A stretch of DNA of 41,748 nucleotides, from assembly GCA_018268935.1 (NCBI GenBank), contig JAFDVS010000050.1:82361-124108 (forward strand). The letters are read 5' to 3'. Shown in pieces: positions 1 to 8,827 of the stretch. Below the pieces are notes generated by a model. The model was not told the origin of the DNA, made no database searches, and saw nothing but the letters and a program-made list of their open reading frames with translations. A program made the translations under genes and the position numbers. Numbering within the stretch: the first letter of the stretch is position 1; every line of letters starts with the position of its first letter. This DNA comes from Acidobacteriota bacterium. Lineage in GTDB: Bacteria > Acidobacteriota > Terriglobia > Bryobacterales > Bryobacteraceae.

Positions 1-522
1 GGCAAGAAGCTGCTGTTCATGGGGCAGGAGATCGGGCAGTACGAGGAATGGGACGAGAAGGCGAGTGTACGGTGGGAACTGCTGGCGTTTGATTACCACC
101 GCAACCTTCAGGCGACGTTGCAGGAACTGAACCGGCTGTATGCATCGGAGCCTGCGCTGCATGAAGTGGACTTTCACTATTCCGGGTTTGAGTGGATTGA
201 TATCAACGACGTGGAGAACTCGGTGATCAGCTTCGTGCGGTACGCGAACGACCGCAACGATTTTCTGGTGTTTGTGTGCAATTTCACGCCGGTGCCTCGG
301 CATGGGTATCGGATTGGCGTGCCGAAGGGTGGGCGGTACGAAGAAATCTTCAACAGTGACAGCGCACGGTTTGGGGGCAGCAACCTGGTGCATCCGGGTG
401 GGCTGGATGCGGAGGATCGGGCGTGGCATGCGCGGCCGGCGTGTATCGAGGTGACGTTGCCGCCGCTGGGGGTGATGATCTTCAAGCCGGCGGGGCGGAA
501 TGGAGTAGCGGGGCATGGCTGA
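1..522 (+). CDS. glgB: 1,4-alpha-glucan branching enzyme, C-terminal fragment
   Basis: The reading frame is open from base 1, so the gene begins upstream and only about 173 C-terminal residues are present. The visible part starts in the conserved KLLFMGQEIGQ block late in the GH13 barrel, where GlgB proteins read KLLFMG-E-GQ. It continues through the C-terminal all-beta domain, including VCNFTPVPRHGYRIGVP and the typical ending in which the side chains ExTLPPLG precede the stop. GlgB cuts alpha-1,4 glucan chains and re-attaches them as alpha-1,6 branches during cytoplasmic glycogen synthesis. The catalytic residues lie upstream and cannot be checked. The stop overlaps the start of the FHA gene by 8 bases, so the two are probably co-transcribed. 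Confidence 0.93.
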   Translation, partial: GKKLLFMGQEIGQYEEWDEKASVRWELLAFDYHRNLQATLQELNRLYASEPALHEVDFHYSGFEWIDINDVENSVISFVRYANDRNDFLVFVCNFTPVPRHGYRIGVPKGGRYEEIFNSDSARFGGSNLVHPGGLDAEDRAWHARPACIEVTLPPLGVMIFKPAGRNGVAGHG

Positions 523-1351
523 GCATTTGGCTGTAACGCCGGAAGAGATCATCGACACGATACTGGATGAGTTGGAGGCGGAGACGGCTCCTTCGCGGTA
601 TTCGGTGTTTGTGCGGTCGGTATTTCATGTGTTCCTGCATCCTTCGGATTTCCTGGCGCTGCGGCCGGCGTTTGGGTTGGTGGAGCAGGAGGCGAAGCGG
701 GCGTTGAATGAGCGGCTGGCGCAATTGAACAAGCGATCGGTGTTGGATGTGTTTGCGGCGGCGGCGAACAATGCGAAGAAGAACTACCGGCGGATCGGGA
801 GCGGGGACTGGAAGATCTACTTCTACGAGAATCATGATACGGAGGCGGAGGAGAATCCGCTGATCGTGAAATCGCTGTTCGATGAACCGCGGGCGATGGA
901 GGAGCGGGTGGGGACGGCGACGGAGCGTACGGTGCGGCGGAGCGCGGTTGGAGAGAAGCATACGACTTCGAATTCGACTGCGCCGGCGGAGACGCAGCGG
1001 AGTGAGCCGCCGGTGTACGCGACGCTCGAATTTGAGGACGATCTGGGGCCGCAGCAATTTGAGATGGCGAAGCCTTTCATTCGCATCGGGCGTAAGCAGA
1101 AGGATGATGCGATGAAGAACTCGATCTGGGTGGATTGCATCGTGGCGGTGAACGCGAATGTATCGAAGGAGCATTGCGAGATCCGGTTCGATGCGGGGAA
1201 CAAGGCATTTTTTCTGAAGGACACATCGAAATACGGAACTTCGGTGAACGGGGAACTCGTACCTAAGGATGGGGAGGTGCGTTTACCGGGGAAGGCGAAG
1301 ATCCGGCTGGCTGATGCCGTGACTTTGCAGTTCCGCAGCCAACTCGCATGA
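515..1351 (+). CDS. FHA domain protein with FhaA-like N-terminal region
   Basis: A 278-residue cytoplasmic protein with no signal peptide or membrane segment. Residues ~170-278 form a forkhead-associated (FHA) phosphothreonine-binding domain, shown by FIRIGRKQ, VSKEHCEIRF and the DTSKYGTSVNG block. Residues ~1-120 resemble in layout the FhaA N-terminal domain (DUF3662), with a beta strand SVFHVFLHPSDF followed by a helix; this is an inference. The linker (~125-170) is charged and low in complexity. FHA proteins dock on phosphothreonines made by Ser/Thr kinases, and a kinase and phosphatase follow in the same transcript. The ATG at 515 lies inside the glgB end. The stop overlaps the ATG of the next small gene (ATGA). 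Confidence 0.9.
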   Translation: MAEHLAVTPEEIIDTILDELEAETAPSRYSVFVRSVFHVFLHPSDFLALRPAFGLVEQEAKRALNERLAQLNKRSVLDVFAAAANNAKKNYRRIGSGDWKIYFYENHDTEAEENPLIVKSLFDEPRAMEERVGTATERTVRRSAVGEKHTTSNSTAPAETQRSEPPVYATLEFEDDLGPQQFEMAKPFIRIGRKQKDDAMKNSIWVDCIVAVNANVSKEHCEIRFDAGNKAFFLKDTSKYGTSVNGELVPKDGEVRLPGKAKIRLADAVTLQFRSQLA

Positions 1352-1440
1352 GCACACTGTATTCGGGAAGGATCATCCTGCTGGTGGTTCTGGTTGTGGT
1401 GACGGCGATTTTTGCCTTCGCCTTCCGGACGGAGGAGTGA
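1348..1440 (+). CDS. 30-residue single-pass membrane microprotein
   Basis: An ATG at 1348 opens a 30-codon frame ending in TGA at 1438-1440. It overlaps the FHA stop by ATGA, and its last base is the first base of the PP2C ATG (TGATG). The peptide has a short polar N-terminus (MSTLYSGR), one strongly hydrophobic helix of about 19 residues rich in Leu, Val, Ile and Phe, and a charged FRTEE tail. It looks like a single-pass membrane peptide. Without it there would be an 88-base gap in an operon where most other genes overlap or nearly touch, which supports it being real. No family is recognised. It might assist the membrane-bound phosphatase, kinase or SEDS-PBP encoded next to it, but that is speculation. 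Confidence 0.7.
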   Translation: MSTLYSGRIILLVVLVVVTAIFAFAFRTEE

Positions 1441-2810
1441 TGGCGTCTTTTCGGTCTCACGCGGCGACGGATCCGGGGCATGTGCGGCGGCGCAATGAAG
1501 ACGCGGTATTCGCCGATGATGCGCTGGGTGTGTACTTCGTGGTGGATGGAATGGGCGGGCAGAATGCGGGGCATGTAGCGTCGCAGATTGCTTCGCAAAC
1601 GCTGAAGGCGCGGTTGGAACGCAAGACAGGGACTCCGGAGCGGCGGATACGGGAAGCGATTGCGCTGGCGAACAACGCGGTATATGAGGACGCGCAGCGT
1701 AATGCGGAGCATGCGGGCATGGGCTGCGTGTTGACGGTGGCGGTGCTGGAGAACGGGGTGCTGCACTTCGGACATGTGGGCGATACGCGGCTGTATCGAA
1801 TTCACAATGGCGAGATCCGGAAACTGACGCAGGACCATTCACCGGTGGGGGAATTGGAAGATAGCGGACAGATCGGGGAAAGCGAAGCGATGGAGCATCC
1901 GAGGCGGAACGAAGTGTTTCGCGATGCGGGCTCGGCGATGCGGGATCCGGACGATGAGTTCTTCATTCAAGTGGGGGCGGAGCCGGCTGAGGCGGACTCG
2001 GCGTTTTTGCTTTGTTCGGATGGATTGACGGATGTGGTGACGCAGGGGCGCATTCGGGAGATTGTGCAGCAGAGTGCGGGGAATCCGGGGATGGTGACAG
2101 GGCGGCTGATCGATGCGGCGAACGAGAATAGCAAAGACAACGTTTCGGCGGTGTATGTGGAAGGGCAGCGGTTCGCGGCGGACAGCACGGTGCAATGGAG
2201 GCCGCCTCAGCCGAGCGGAGGTTTGTTGCGGCTAAGTGCGGTGGCGCTGGTGGCGCTGCTGGTGGGGTTTGTTGCGGCGTGGATGCTGCGGCCGGGTCCG
2301 CGAACGATTGAGGTGGGGCCGGGTGGAATCGCTTCGATTGCGCAGGCATTGGATAAGGCTCACAGCGGCGATACGGTGCATGTTGCTCCCGGAGATTACG
2401 CGGAGAAGATTGAGCTGAAGAGCGGGGTGACGCTGGTTGGCGAGCAAGCTGTGCTGGTGGCCGCGCCGGGGGCGGCAGAGCCGGTGATTGTGGCTGACGG
2501 CGTTTCGCAGGCGCGTGTCGAGGGATTGCAGATCCGCTCCGATGGCACGTATGCGGTGGGGATCCGGGTGCATGATTCGAGCGTGGATCTGGCGCGATTG
2601 CGGATTTCGCACGCGGATAAAGGCGTGGTGTTTTCGGGCAAGTCGAAGGGGCGGCTGTATGCGTCGGCGTTCACGGCGAATGACATTCCGGTATCGGTGG
2701 TGGATGCGGCGAGCCCGGTGATTGAGTATCTGGCGCTCGATTTCAACAAGGCGGGGATACAGTGGTTGAGCTCGAAACCGCAGCCGCAACCGGAGGGGGC
2801 GAAACAATGA
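1440..2810 (+). CDS. PP2C-type Ser/Thr phosphatase, transmembrane, with C-terminal beta-helix domain
   Basis: 456 residues from the ATG at 1440; a GTG one codon earlier is possible. Residues ~1-245 are a PP2C phosphatase: RRRNEDAV, the metal-binding DGMGG at D36-G40, FGHVGDTRLYR, LTQDHS, LLCSDGLTD and ENSKDNVSAV. A transmembrane helix follows at ~262-285. The rest (~290-430) reads like a pectin-lyase or DUF1565-type right-handed beta-helix: GDTVHVAPGDYAEKIELKSG, then irregular strands with RISHADKG. The topology would put the phosphatase in the cytoplasm and the beta-helix outside. In actinobacteria the equivalent PstP reverses PknA/PknB phosphorylation, and that role is inferred here. The stop overlaps the kinase ATG. 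Confidence 0.92.
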   Translation: MASFRSHAATDPGHVRRRNEDAVFADDALGVYFVVDGMGGQNAGHVASQIASQTLKARLERKTGTPERRIREAIALANNAVYEDAQRNAEHAGMGCVLTVAVLENGVLHFGHVGDTRLYRIHNGEIRKLTQDHSPVGELEDSGQIGESEAMEHPRRNEVFRDAGSAMRDPDDEFFIQVGAEPAEADSAFLLCSDGLTDVVTQGRIREIVQQSAGNPGMVTGRLIDAANENSKDNVSAVYVEGQRFAADSTVQWRPPQPSGGLLRLSAVALVALLVGFVAAWMLRPGPRTIEVGPGGIASIAQALDKAHSGDTVHVAPGDYAEKIELKSGVTLVGEQAVLVAAPGAAEPVIVADGVSQARVEGLQIRSDGTYAVGIRVHDSSVDLARLRISHADKGVVFSGKSKGRLYASAFTANDIPVSVVDAASPVIEYLALDFNKAGIQWLSSKPQPQPEGAKQ

Positions 2811-4636
2811 ATCCCGGCGACCGGTTTCTGCATTTTCGTGTGACATCGTTCCTGGGACGTGGGAATTTCGGGGATGTGTACCGGGCGGAGAATCTGCGGG
2901 ATCACCGGCAATGCGCGTTGAAGATTGTGCGCACGGGCGATGGCGAAGAAGAGCAGGTGAAGTTTGAGGCGGAGGTGTACGGAGCGAAGCTGCAGAAGGA
3001 ACTGGCCGATCCGGAAGACCGTGTGGTGAAGGTGTTTGACTACGGGCACGATGAAACGGCGCAGTGCTTCTTCATCGAGATGGAGTATGTGGATGGGGAA
3101 GATCTGGCGATGGTCATCCGGCGGCCGACGGGGTTGTCGGCGTTGGAAGTAGCGCGCATTGCCCGCGATTTGTGCGGGCTGCTGGAGTGGCTGGCGTCAA
3201 CGGAAGTGGTGCATGGCGATCTGAAGCCGCGCAACGTGCGATTGGAGAATGCGACGGGGCGCGTGAAGGTGCTCGATTTCGGCATTGCGCGGGCGTTGAA
3301 GGAAACGATGGTGACGATGGCCTTCAACAGTCCGGCGTACACGTCGCCGGAGCGGTTGTCGACGGGCAAGGCGGATTGCCAATCGGATCTGTGGGCGGTG
3401 GGGGTAATCCTCTACGAATTGATGGCGGGGCAGCCACCGTTTCAGGCGGAGAACCGGGAGATGCTGGAACGGCGAATCCGCGCGCATCAACCACCGGCGG
3501 CATTGCCTGCCGCGTATCCGGAGCAACTGCGGCGGCTGGTGATGCGCATGTTGCGGCGCAATGCGGCGGAGCGTTTTGCCTCGCCGGCGGAAGCTCGGAA
3601 GGCGTTTGAGGATTATCTGAACGGGATTCCTTCGGAAGAGAGCAACGACGAGACAGTACGCACGACGGAGGGCCAATATGATGGCGATCCGACGATGCGT
3701 GTTTCACAGCCGAGCCGTGCGAGTGCGGGCGTGCGTGGACCGGAGAATCCGCGGATGGTGCTGGCGCGGTTGGGGGCGATGGGCTTGGCCGTGCTGATCG
3801 CGATCTGGATGTTGTCGGCGGCGTACGGGGCATACAGCAAGGCGTCGGATTTGTCGGCGGAGATAGAGCGGGAGCAACTGAAGAGTCCGGAAGAGGCGTG
3901 GAAGCGGTACGAGGCGATCCGGGACAATACGTGGTTTCACTTCTTTCTGTATCCGGCGCGGCGGGCGTTGAAGAAGCAACTGGCGCGCGGAGCGGAGGAG
4001 ACGATCAATGAATACCGCATGTCCGATGCGCCGACGATATTCGAACGGCACTGGCGTGCGGCGAATGCGAATCTGGCTCGGGCGCTGGAGATTGATCCTT
4101 CGGACAACACGGTGAAGGCGGAGTTGCGATTGACGGAGGGGCATCTGTCGCGGATTCAGTGCACGTCGGCGGCGGCGCGCAAAGACGCGCAGATCCGGCA
4201 ACGCTATGCGAATGCAGCCGTGCAGAAGTTTACCGAGGCCGCGCAATTGCGAGGGAAGTGGCCGGATCCCTATCTGGGTCTGGCGCGGCTGTACGCCGAG
4301 GAATTCGCCGATATGGACCGGGCGGTGGAGGCGTTGGAGAAAGCGCAAAAGAACGGATATGAGACGGGGAACCGGGAGAAACTGCAGCTTGCTTCGGCGC
4401 ACCGGCGGATTGTGGACCGGTATTGGGATGAATCGCGGAAGATGCGCGATCTGCAGGATCAGGAAGAGCAACTGCTGAGCAGGGCGCAAGGGCACTGCAC
4501 GCAAGCGGGGAATTTGTATCAGGAACTGGGTGTGTTTCAGACCGCGGTGGACCAATACAAAATGCTGTTGAAACGTTGTGGCGAGATCCAGGTGCGGATG
4601 GAAGAGATGAAGATGCCGGCGGGAGCAGTGCGATGA
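2807..4636 (+). CDS. Membrane Ser/Thr protein kinase with extracytoplasmic TPR-like domain
   Basis: 609 residues from the ATG at 2807, chosen because it overlaps the PP2C stop (ATGA) and gives a normal kinase N-terminus; a longer GTG frame exists. The kinase domain (~8-270) shows LGRGNFGDVYRA, the ATP lysine K39 (CALKIV), a catalytic loop HGDLKPRN at 136-143, DFG at 157-159, and TSPERLS as the APE equivalent. Gly replaces the usual Arg of HRD, so it is a non-RD kinase. A transmembrane helix lies at ~318-342. The C-terminal ~260 residues are helical, with TPR-like pairs (RALEIDPSDNTVKAEL, YLGLARLYAEEF). PASTA repeats, usual in PknB, are absent. It probably phosphorylates proteins recognised by the flanking FHA proteins. 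Confidence 0.93.
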   Translation: MNPGDRFLHFRVTSFLGRGNFGDVYRAENLRDHRQCALKIVRTGDGEEEQVKFEAEVYGAKLQKELADPEDRVVKVFDYGHDETAQCFFIEMEYVDGEDLAMVIRRPTGLSALEVARIARDLCGLLEWLASTEVVHGDLKPRNVRLENATGRVKVLDFGIARALKETMVTMAFNSPAYTSPERLSTGKADCQSDLWAVGVILYELMAGQPPFQAENREMLERRIRAHQPPAALPAAYPEQLRRLVMRMLRRNAAERFASPAEARKAFEDYLNGIPSEESNDETVRTTEGQYDGDPTMRVSQPSRASAGVRGPENPRMVLARLGAMGLAVLIAIWMLSAAYGAYSKASDLSAEIEREQLKSPEEAWKRYEAIRDNTWFHFFLYPARRALKKQLARGAEETINEYRMSDAPTIFERHWRAANANLARALEIDPSDNTVKAELRLTEGHLSRIQCTSAAARKDAQIRQRYANAAVQKFTEAAQLRGKWPDPYLGLARLYAEEFADMDRAVEALEKAQKNGYETGNREKLQLASAHRRIVDRYWDESRKMRDLQDQEEQLLSRAQGHCTQAGNLYQELGVFQTAVDQYKMLLKRCGEIQVRMEEMKMPAGAVR

Positions 4637-7600
4637 CGACGACACGGGCGAGCCGTCAGATTCTGGCAGGGCAGCGCAAAGAGCGGCGCAGGATTGAAGG
4701 CGCCGGGCGGCGCACGCGGGAACTGGTGTTGCTGATACCGGCGACGATCGTGGTGGTGATGGCATTGGTGCTGGTGTATCAGGCGCAGGTGGGCCGGTTG
4801 GGTTCGGAGAAACTGCTGCTGTTGCATGGGTCGACCACGGTGGAGGCGCTGCGGGAGAATCTGCGGGTACTGGATTTGCCCGCGGATCGTGAGTTTGCGG
4901 CGGCGCGGATACAACGTATGCTGCATGAGCAGGGCGCTTTGCCGAACGTGGGGGCGCTGGCGCGGGAGATGGTGACGGCAAAGGATGTGAGCGGGCAGCG
5001 CGGACTGGTGGATTTGCCGCATCGTTTGGAAGCGGCGCGGGAGCGGGTGGAGGAACAGGAAGAGCGCAGGCTGCAACGGCAGGGGCGGATCCGGAAGTGG
5101 GTGGATGAACGTCTCGGCGGATACACGAAGCCGGAACCGCGAGTGCCGATTCTTTCGGCGCAGCAACTGGCTGCGTTCAAGCCGCTGGCGGCTGTGCGGA
5201 CGAGGGAAGAGTTTCGCAATGCGTTTCTGCTGTGGTGCGGGCTGATGATTGCGGCTTTTTATGCGGCGCATTTCTTTTGGCGGCTGCGCGGGTTTGGCGG
5301 TGACAATTCGCTGTTGCCGCTGGTGCATTTGCTGAGCGGGCTGGGATTGGCGCTGATGGTGAGCCTGCGCGATCCGCTGCGGGATTCGCTGATCTTTCGC
5401 GATTTTTCTGTGGGCGTGATTGCGGGCTGCGGACTGATGCTGGCTGCTTCGCTGCTCGATTACGAGCGGCTGGCGCGGCGATACACGTTTGTTCCGTTGG
5501 CGGCGGCGATACTGCTGGCCGTGGCGCTGTTCGTGTTGGGATCGGGGCCGGCGGGGAGCGATGCGAAGGTGAATTTATTCGGGTTCCAGCCGGTGGAAGC
5601 GATTCGCATTTTGCTGGTGCTGTTTCTGGCGGGTTACTTCGGTGCGAATTGGGATGCGCTGCGGGAGTTGAAGGTGGAAAGCGGGCCGCTGCCGTGGCTG
5701 GCACGGCTGTTGCACGTGGCCCGGTATGACTACACGCTGCCGGTGTTTGCCGGTGTCGCGACGAGCCTGGTGTTGTTCTTCGCGTTGCGGGATATGGGGC
5801 CGGCGCTGGTGATCGGGTGTTTGTTTTTGTCGTTGTATTCGATTGCGCGGAACAGTTTTCGCCTTGCGGCATTTGGGTTGATGCTGATTTTCGGCGGGTT
5901 TCTGGCAGGGTATGTGTTGGAAGAACCGGAGACGGTGCGGCAGCGCACCGATATGTGGCTGAACATTTGGGACAACCACGTGCGCGGAGGCGATCAGATT
6001 GCGCATTCGCTGTGGTCGTTTTCCTCGGGTGCGCTGACGGGTACGGGACTGGGGCTGGGGTATCCGCAATCGGTGCCGGCGGGGCATACGGATTTGATTT
6101 TGTCGGTGTTCAGCGAGCAGTTCGGATTTGCGGGATTCGCGGCGCTGATGGTGTTGTATGTGCTGCTGTTTTATAAGGCGTTGAAGATCGGGCTGCGCGC
6201 GCCGGGGAGTTATTCGTTCTTCTTGGCGACCGGGCTGGTGCTGATCACAGCCGTGCAGTTCGTGGTGATCGCGGCCGGCATTCTGGGGCTTGCGCCGTTG
6301 AGCGGTGTGGTGACTCCGTTCCTGAGTTACGGACGCAGTTCGATGCTGGCGAATTTCGTGATGCTGGGGATGCTGCTGGCGATTTCGGCGCAGCCGGGGC
6401 GCGATCAGGGGGAGCATTTCTCCAAGCCCTTGCGGCACGTTGTGAAGCTGTTGGCGGCGGCGGGGGTGATCTTCATTCTGCGGGCCGGCTGGTATCAGGT
6501 GGTGAAGGCCGATGATACGTTGTTGCGCGGAACGCTGGTGGTGAATGCGGATGGTGTGCGGAGGTATGAATACAATCCTCGGATCATGGCCGCGGCGCGG
6601 ATGATTCCGAAGGGGGACATTTACGATCGGAACGGGTTGCCGCTGGCGACGAGCGACGTGGCGAAGGTGGAAGCACATCGCAAGGAATATGAAGCGCTGG
6701 GTGCGAACCTGGCCGATACGACGCATTTTCTGGACCGGCGCCATTATCCGCTGGGCGCGCCGATGTTTTATGTGTTGGGCGATACGCGGAGCCCGTTGAA
6801 ACGGGGAGCGCGGAACACGGCGTTTGAAGAGTCGCGGTCGAGGCTGCGGCTGCAAGGATTCGATGACGGCATCGAGGTGGAAGAAGAGAAGGATGAAGAG
6901 AGCGGCGCGGTGGTGCGGCGGCTGAAGTTCGATTACAAGGAACTGCTGCCGCTGATCCGGCACCGGTGGGAGCCGGACCATCCGCAGGTATTGGAATTGA
7001 TGGCGCGGCCTCGCGATGTGAAGATGACGATTGATGCGCGGCTGCAGATGACGGTGTCGCGGATTCTGGAACGGGCGTTGGTGAAACAGAAGAAGCAGCG
7101 CGGCGCGGTAGTGGTAATGGATGCGGAGTCGGGGGACTTGCTGGCGTCGGTGAGTTATCCCTGGCCATCGCAGTCGCAGATGAATCCGCAGCAATTGAAT
7201 TATGGATCGAGTGTGCCCGCGGTGGCGGAGGAACTAGTGCTGGACCGTGCGCGGTATGGGCTGTATCCGCCGGGTTCTTCGTTCAAGGTGGTGACCAGCA
7301 TTGCGGCGCTGCGGAAGAATCCGGCACTGTGGGAGCAGAAGCATGCCTGTACGCGGCTGCCGGATGGGCGTGTGGGGGCGATGATTGAGGGGCAGCGGCG
7401 GCCGATTCGGGATGACGTGATGGATCGGAGCCCGCATGGGAATATCGCACTGCACCAGGCGTTGGTGGTTTCGTGCAATGCCTACTTCGCGCAGTTGGGA
7501 ACGTATGATGTCGGGGCGCAGGATTTGTTTGATACGGCTTCGATCTTCGGGATCAGCGTGGCGCGGCCGAACACTCCGAAGGAACTGGGGTTGTACATCC

Positions 7601-8052
7601 ACCAGGCGGCGTACGGGCAGGCGGAGGTGGTGGTGACACCGTTCCAGATGGCGCGCGTGGCGGCGACGATTGCCAACAAGGGTGAGATGCCTTATGGGCG
7701 ATGGGTGATGGACGAATCGAATGCGAGGACGGAGGAACCGCGGCGCGTGTTGAGCGAGGAGTTGGCGGACCGGATCGGCAAGGCGATGCGTGGGGTGGTG
7801 ACGCAGGGGACGGGGCGCAGCGCGAACGTGGCTGGATTGGAAGTGCACGGGAAGACGGGCACGGCGGAGATTGTGAAGAAGCCGAGCCACGCTTGGTTCA
7901 TCGGGTATGAGGGGAAGACAGCGTTCGCGGTGATTGTGGAGAATGGCCAGTATGGGGGGCGCGCCGCGGCGCCGGTGGCCGCGGAGGTGGTGTCCGCCTA
8001 TCGCAGTTTGCAACGCCCGCAGGAGTCACAAAATGCCCAACCTGCTCGATAA
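4633..8052 (+). CDS. SEDS (FtsW/RodA) glycosyltransferase fused to class B penicillin-binding transpeptidase
   Basis: 1139 residues from the ATG at 4633, which overlaps the kinase stop. The order is: an N-terminal membrane helix (~residues 33-55), a ~130-residue extracytoplasmic charged region, a multi-pass SEDS domain (~200-600), another membrane helix (~615), and a class B PBP (~640-1139). The SEDS signature TGTGLGLGYPQ is followed by AGHTDLIL, in which D487 matches the catalytic Asp of RodA. The PBP part has GDIYDRNG, the nucleophile motif S882-S-F-K885, SCN at 947-949 and KTG at 1074-1076, so all three transpeptidase motifs are intact. SEDS proteins polymerise lipid II and class B PBPs cross-link the strands; they normally act as separate partners. 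The frame is continuous, so this is a true fusion. Confidence 0.95.
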   Translation: MTTTRASRQILAGQRKERRRIEGAGRRTRELVLLIPATIVVVMALVLVYQAQVGRLGSEKLLLLHGSTTVEALRENLRVLDLPADREFAAARIQRMLHEQGALPNVGALAREMVTAKDVSGQRGLVDLPHRLEAARERVEEQEERRLQRQGRIRKWVDERLGGYTKPEPRVPILSAQQLAAFKPLAAVRTREEFRNAFLLWCGLMIAAFYAAHFFWRLRGFGGDNSLLPLVHLLSGLGLALMVSLRDPLRDSLIFRDFSVGVIAGCGLMLAASLLDYERLARRYTFVPLAAAILLAVALFVLGSGPAGSDAKVNLFGFQPVEAIRILLVLFLAGYFGANWDALRELKVESGPLPWLARLLHVARYDYTLPVFAGVATSLVLFFALRDMGPALVIGCLFLSLYSIARNSFRLAAFGLMLIFGGFLAGYVLEEPETVRQRTDMWLNIWDNHVRGGDQIAHSLWSFSSGALTGTGLGLGYPQSVPAGHTDLILSVFSEQFGFAGFAALMVLYVLLFYKALKIGLRAPGSYSFFLATGLVLITAVQFVVIAAGILGLAPLSGVVTPFLSYGRSSMLANFVMLGMLLAISAQPGRDQGEHFSKPLRHVVKLLAAAGVIFILRAGWYQVVKADDTLLRGTLVVNADGVRRYEYNPRIMAAARMIPKGDIYDRNGLPLATSDVAKVEAHRKEYEALGANLADTTHFLDRRHYPLGAPMFYVLGDTRSPLKRGARNTAFEESRSRLRLQGFDDGIEVEEEKDEESGAVVRRLKFDYKELLPLIRHRWEPDHPQVLELMARPRDVKMTIDARLQMTVSRILERALVKQKKQRGAVVVMDAESGDLLASVSYPWPSQSQMNPQQLNYGSSVPAVAEELVLDRARYGLYPPGSSFKVVTSIAALRKNPALWEQKHACTRLPDGRVGAMIEGQRRPIRDDVMDRSPHGNIALHQALVVSCNAYFAQLGTYDVGAQDLFDTASIFGISVARPNTPKELGLYIHQAAYGQAEVVVTPFQMARVAATIANKGEMPYGRWVMDESNARTEEPRRVLSEELADRIGKAMRGVVTQGTGRSANVAGLEVHGKTGTAEIVKKPSHAWFIGYEGKTAFAVIVENGQYGGRAAAPVAAEVVSAYRSLQRPQESQNAQPAR

Positions 8053-8824
8053 CCTGGAGTCGTGGTTTCAATCGAAGATCTCGTCGGCGACGAAGCAGTT
8101 GACGTCGGTGCCGAAGGAGAAGACGCTGCTGGAGGTGTGCAAGGCGATTCAGGAAGGCGTGCGGGGGCGCGTGCTGGCGCAGGATAAAGGGATCAAGGTG
8201 TTCCCGTTCACCTCGATCGAGATCGGTATCTTCGCCAAGGATGAGGAACAGCGGGATTCCTATGAAGCCGTACTCACCACGGATCCGCCGTTTACGCAGC
8301 GGATTGAGGAATTGATTCTGGAAGAAGGCTGCCGCGTGCGCGGGCTGAAGGTGAGCCTGCAGGTATCGGTGAATGCGGCGATGGCGGTGACGGAGCAGCC
8401 GTATCAATTACGGTTCGCGAAGGCGCCAGCGGCTGCACCAGCGGGTGCGAGGCCGGCGGCGAGGCTGGTGGTGATGAAGGGTGAGGCTGAAACAAATGAA
8501 GTGGAAATTGTTTCGGACCGGGTGAACCTGGGGCGGCTGCGGGAGGTGGTGTCCTCAAGCGGCTCGATTCTGCGGATCAATCAAGTTGCGTTTGGGGAAG
8601 GGGAGACGAGTGTGGCGCGGGAGCACGCGTTTGTAAGGTGGGATGCGGCAGGCGGGCGTTTTCTGCTGTTCGACGACATCAGCGGATCGCGCGGGACGCG
8701 CATCTTCCGAGGCGGGGAAACGATTGCCTTGCCACGCGGGGCAAGCAAGGGAACGGCCCTGGAGGATGGCGATGAGATTCACCTTGGTTCGGCGCGCGTG
8801 CGGTTTGTGTGCGCGGGGAGATGA
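8033..8824 (+). CDS. FHA domain protein with FhaA-like N-terminal domain (second copy)
   Basis: 263 residues from the ATG at 8033, inside the last 20 bases of the SEDS-PBP gene and preceded by an AGGAG ribosome site at 8021-8025. The N-terminal ~120 residues (NLLDNLESWFQSKIS, then LLEVCKAIQEGVRGRVL and a strand SIEIGIFAKDEEQ) resemble the FhaA N-terminal domain in layout. A short Ala/Pro linker follows, then a C-terminal FHA domain with VNLGR, SVAREHAFVRWD, DDISGSRGTRIF and DGDEIHLG. The conserved Arg, Ser/His and Gly-Thr positions are present, so it should bind phosphothreonine. FhaA in mycobacteria works with PknB and the lipid II flippase MviN; a similar scaffold role is inferred. Confidence 0.9.
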   Translation: MPNLLDNLESWFQSKISSATKQLTSVPKEKTLLEVCKAIQEGVRGRVLAQDKGIKVFPFTSIEIGIFAKDEEQRDSYEAVLTTDPPFTQRIEELILEEGCRVRGLKVSLQVSVNAAMAVTEQPYQLRFAKAPAAAPAGARPAARLVVMKGEAETNEVEIVSDRVNLGRLREVVSSSGSILRINQVAFGEGETSVAREHAFVRWDAAGGRFLLFDDISGSRGTRIFRGGETIALPRGASKGTALEDGDEIHLGSARVRFVCAGR

Positions 8825-8827
8825 CGG

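Noticed and set aside
5575..7194. 539-codon open frame on the minus strand
   Set aside because: It is antisense to the SEDS-PBP gene, whose catalytic motifs are all intact. The frame is Arg/His/Gln-rich with no family signal, a usual shadow in GC-rich DNA.
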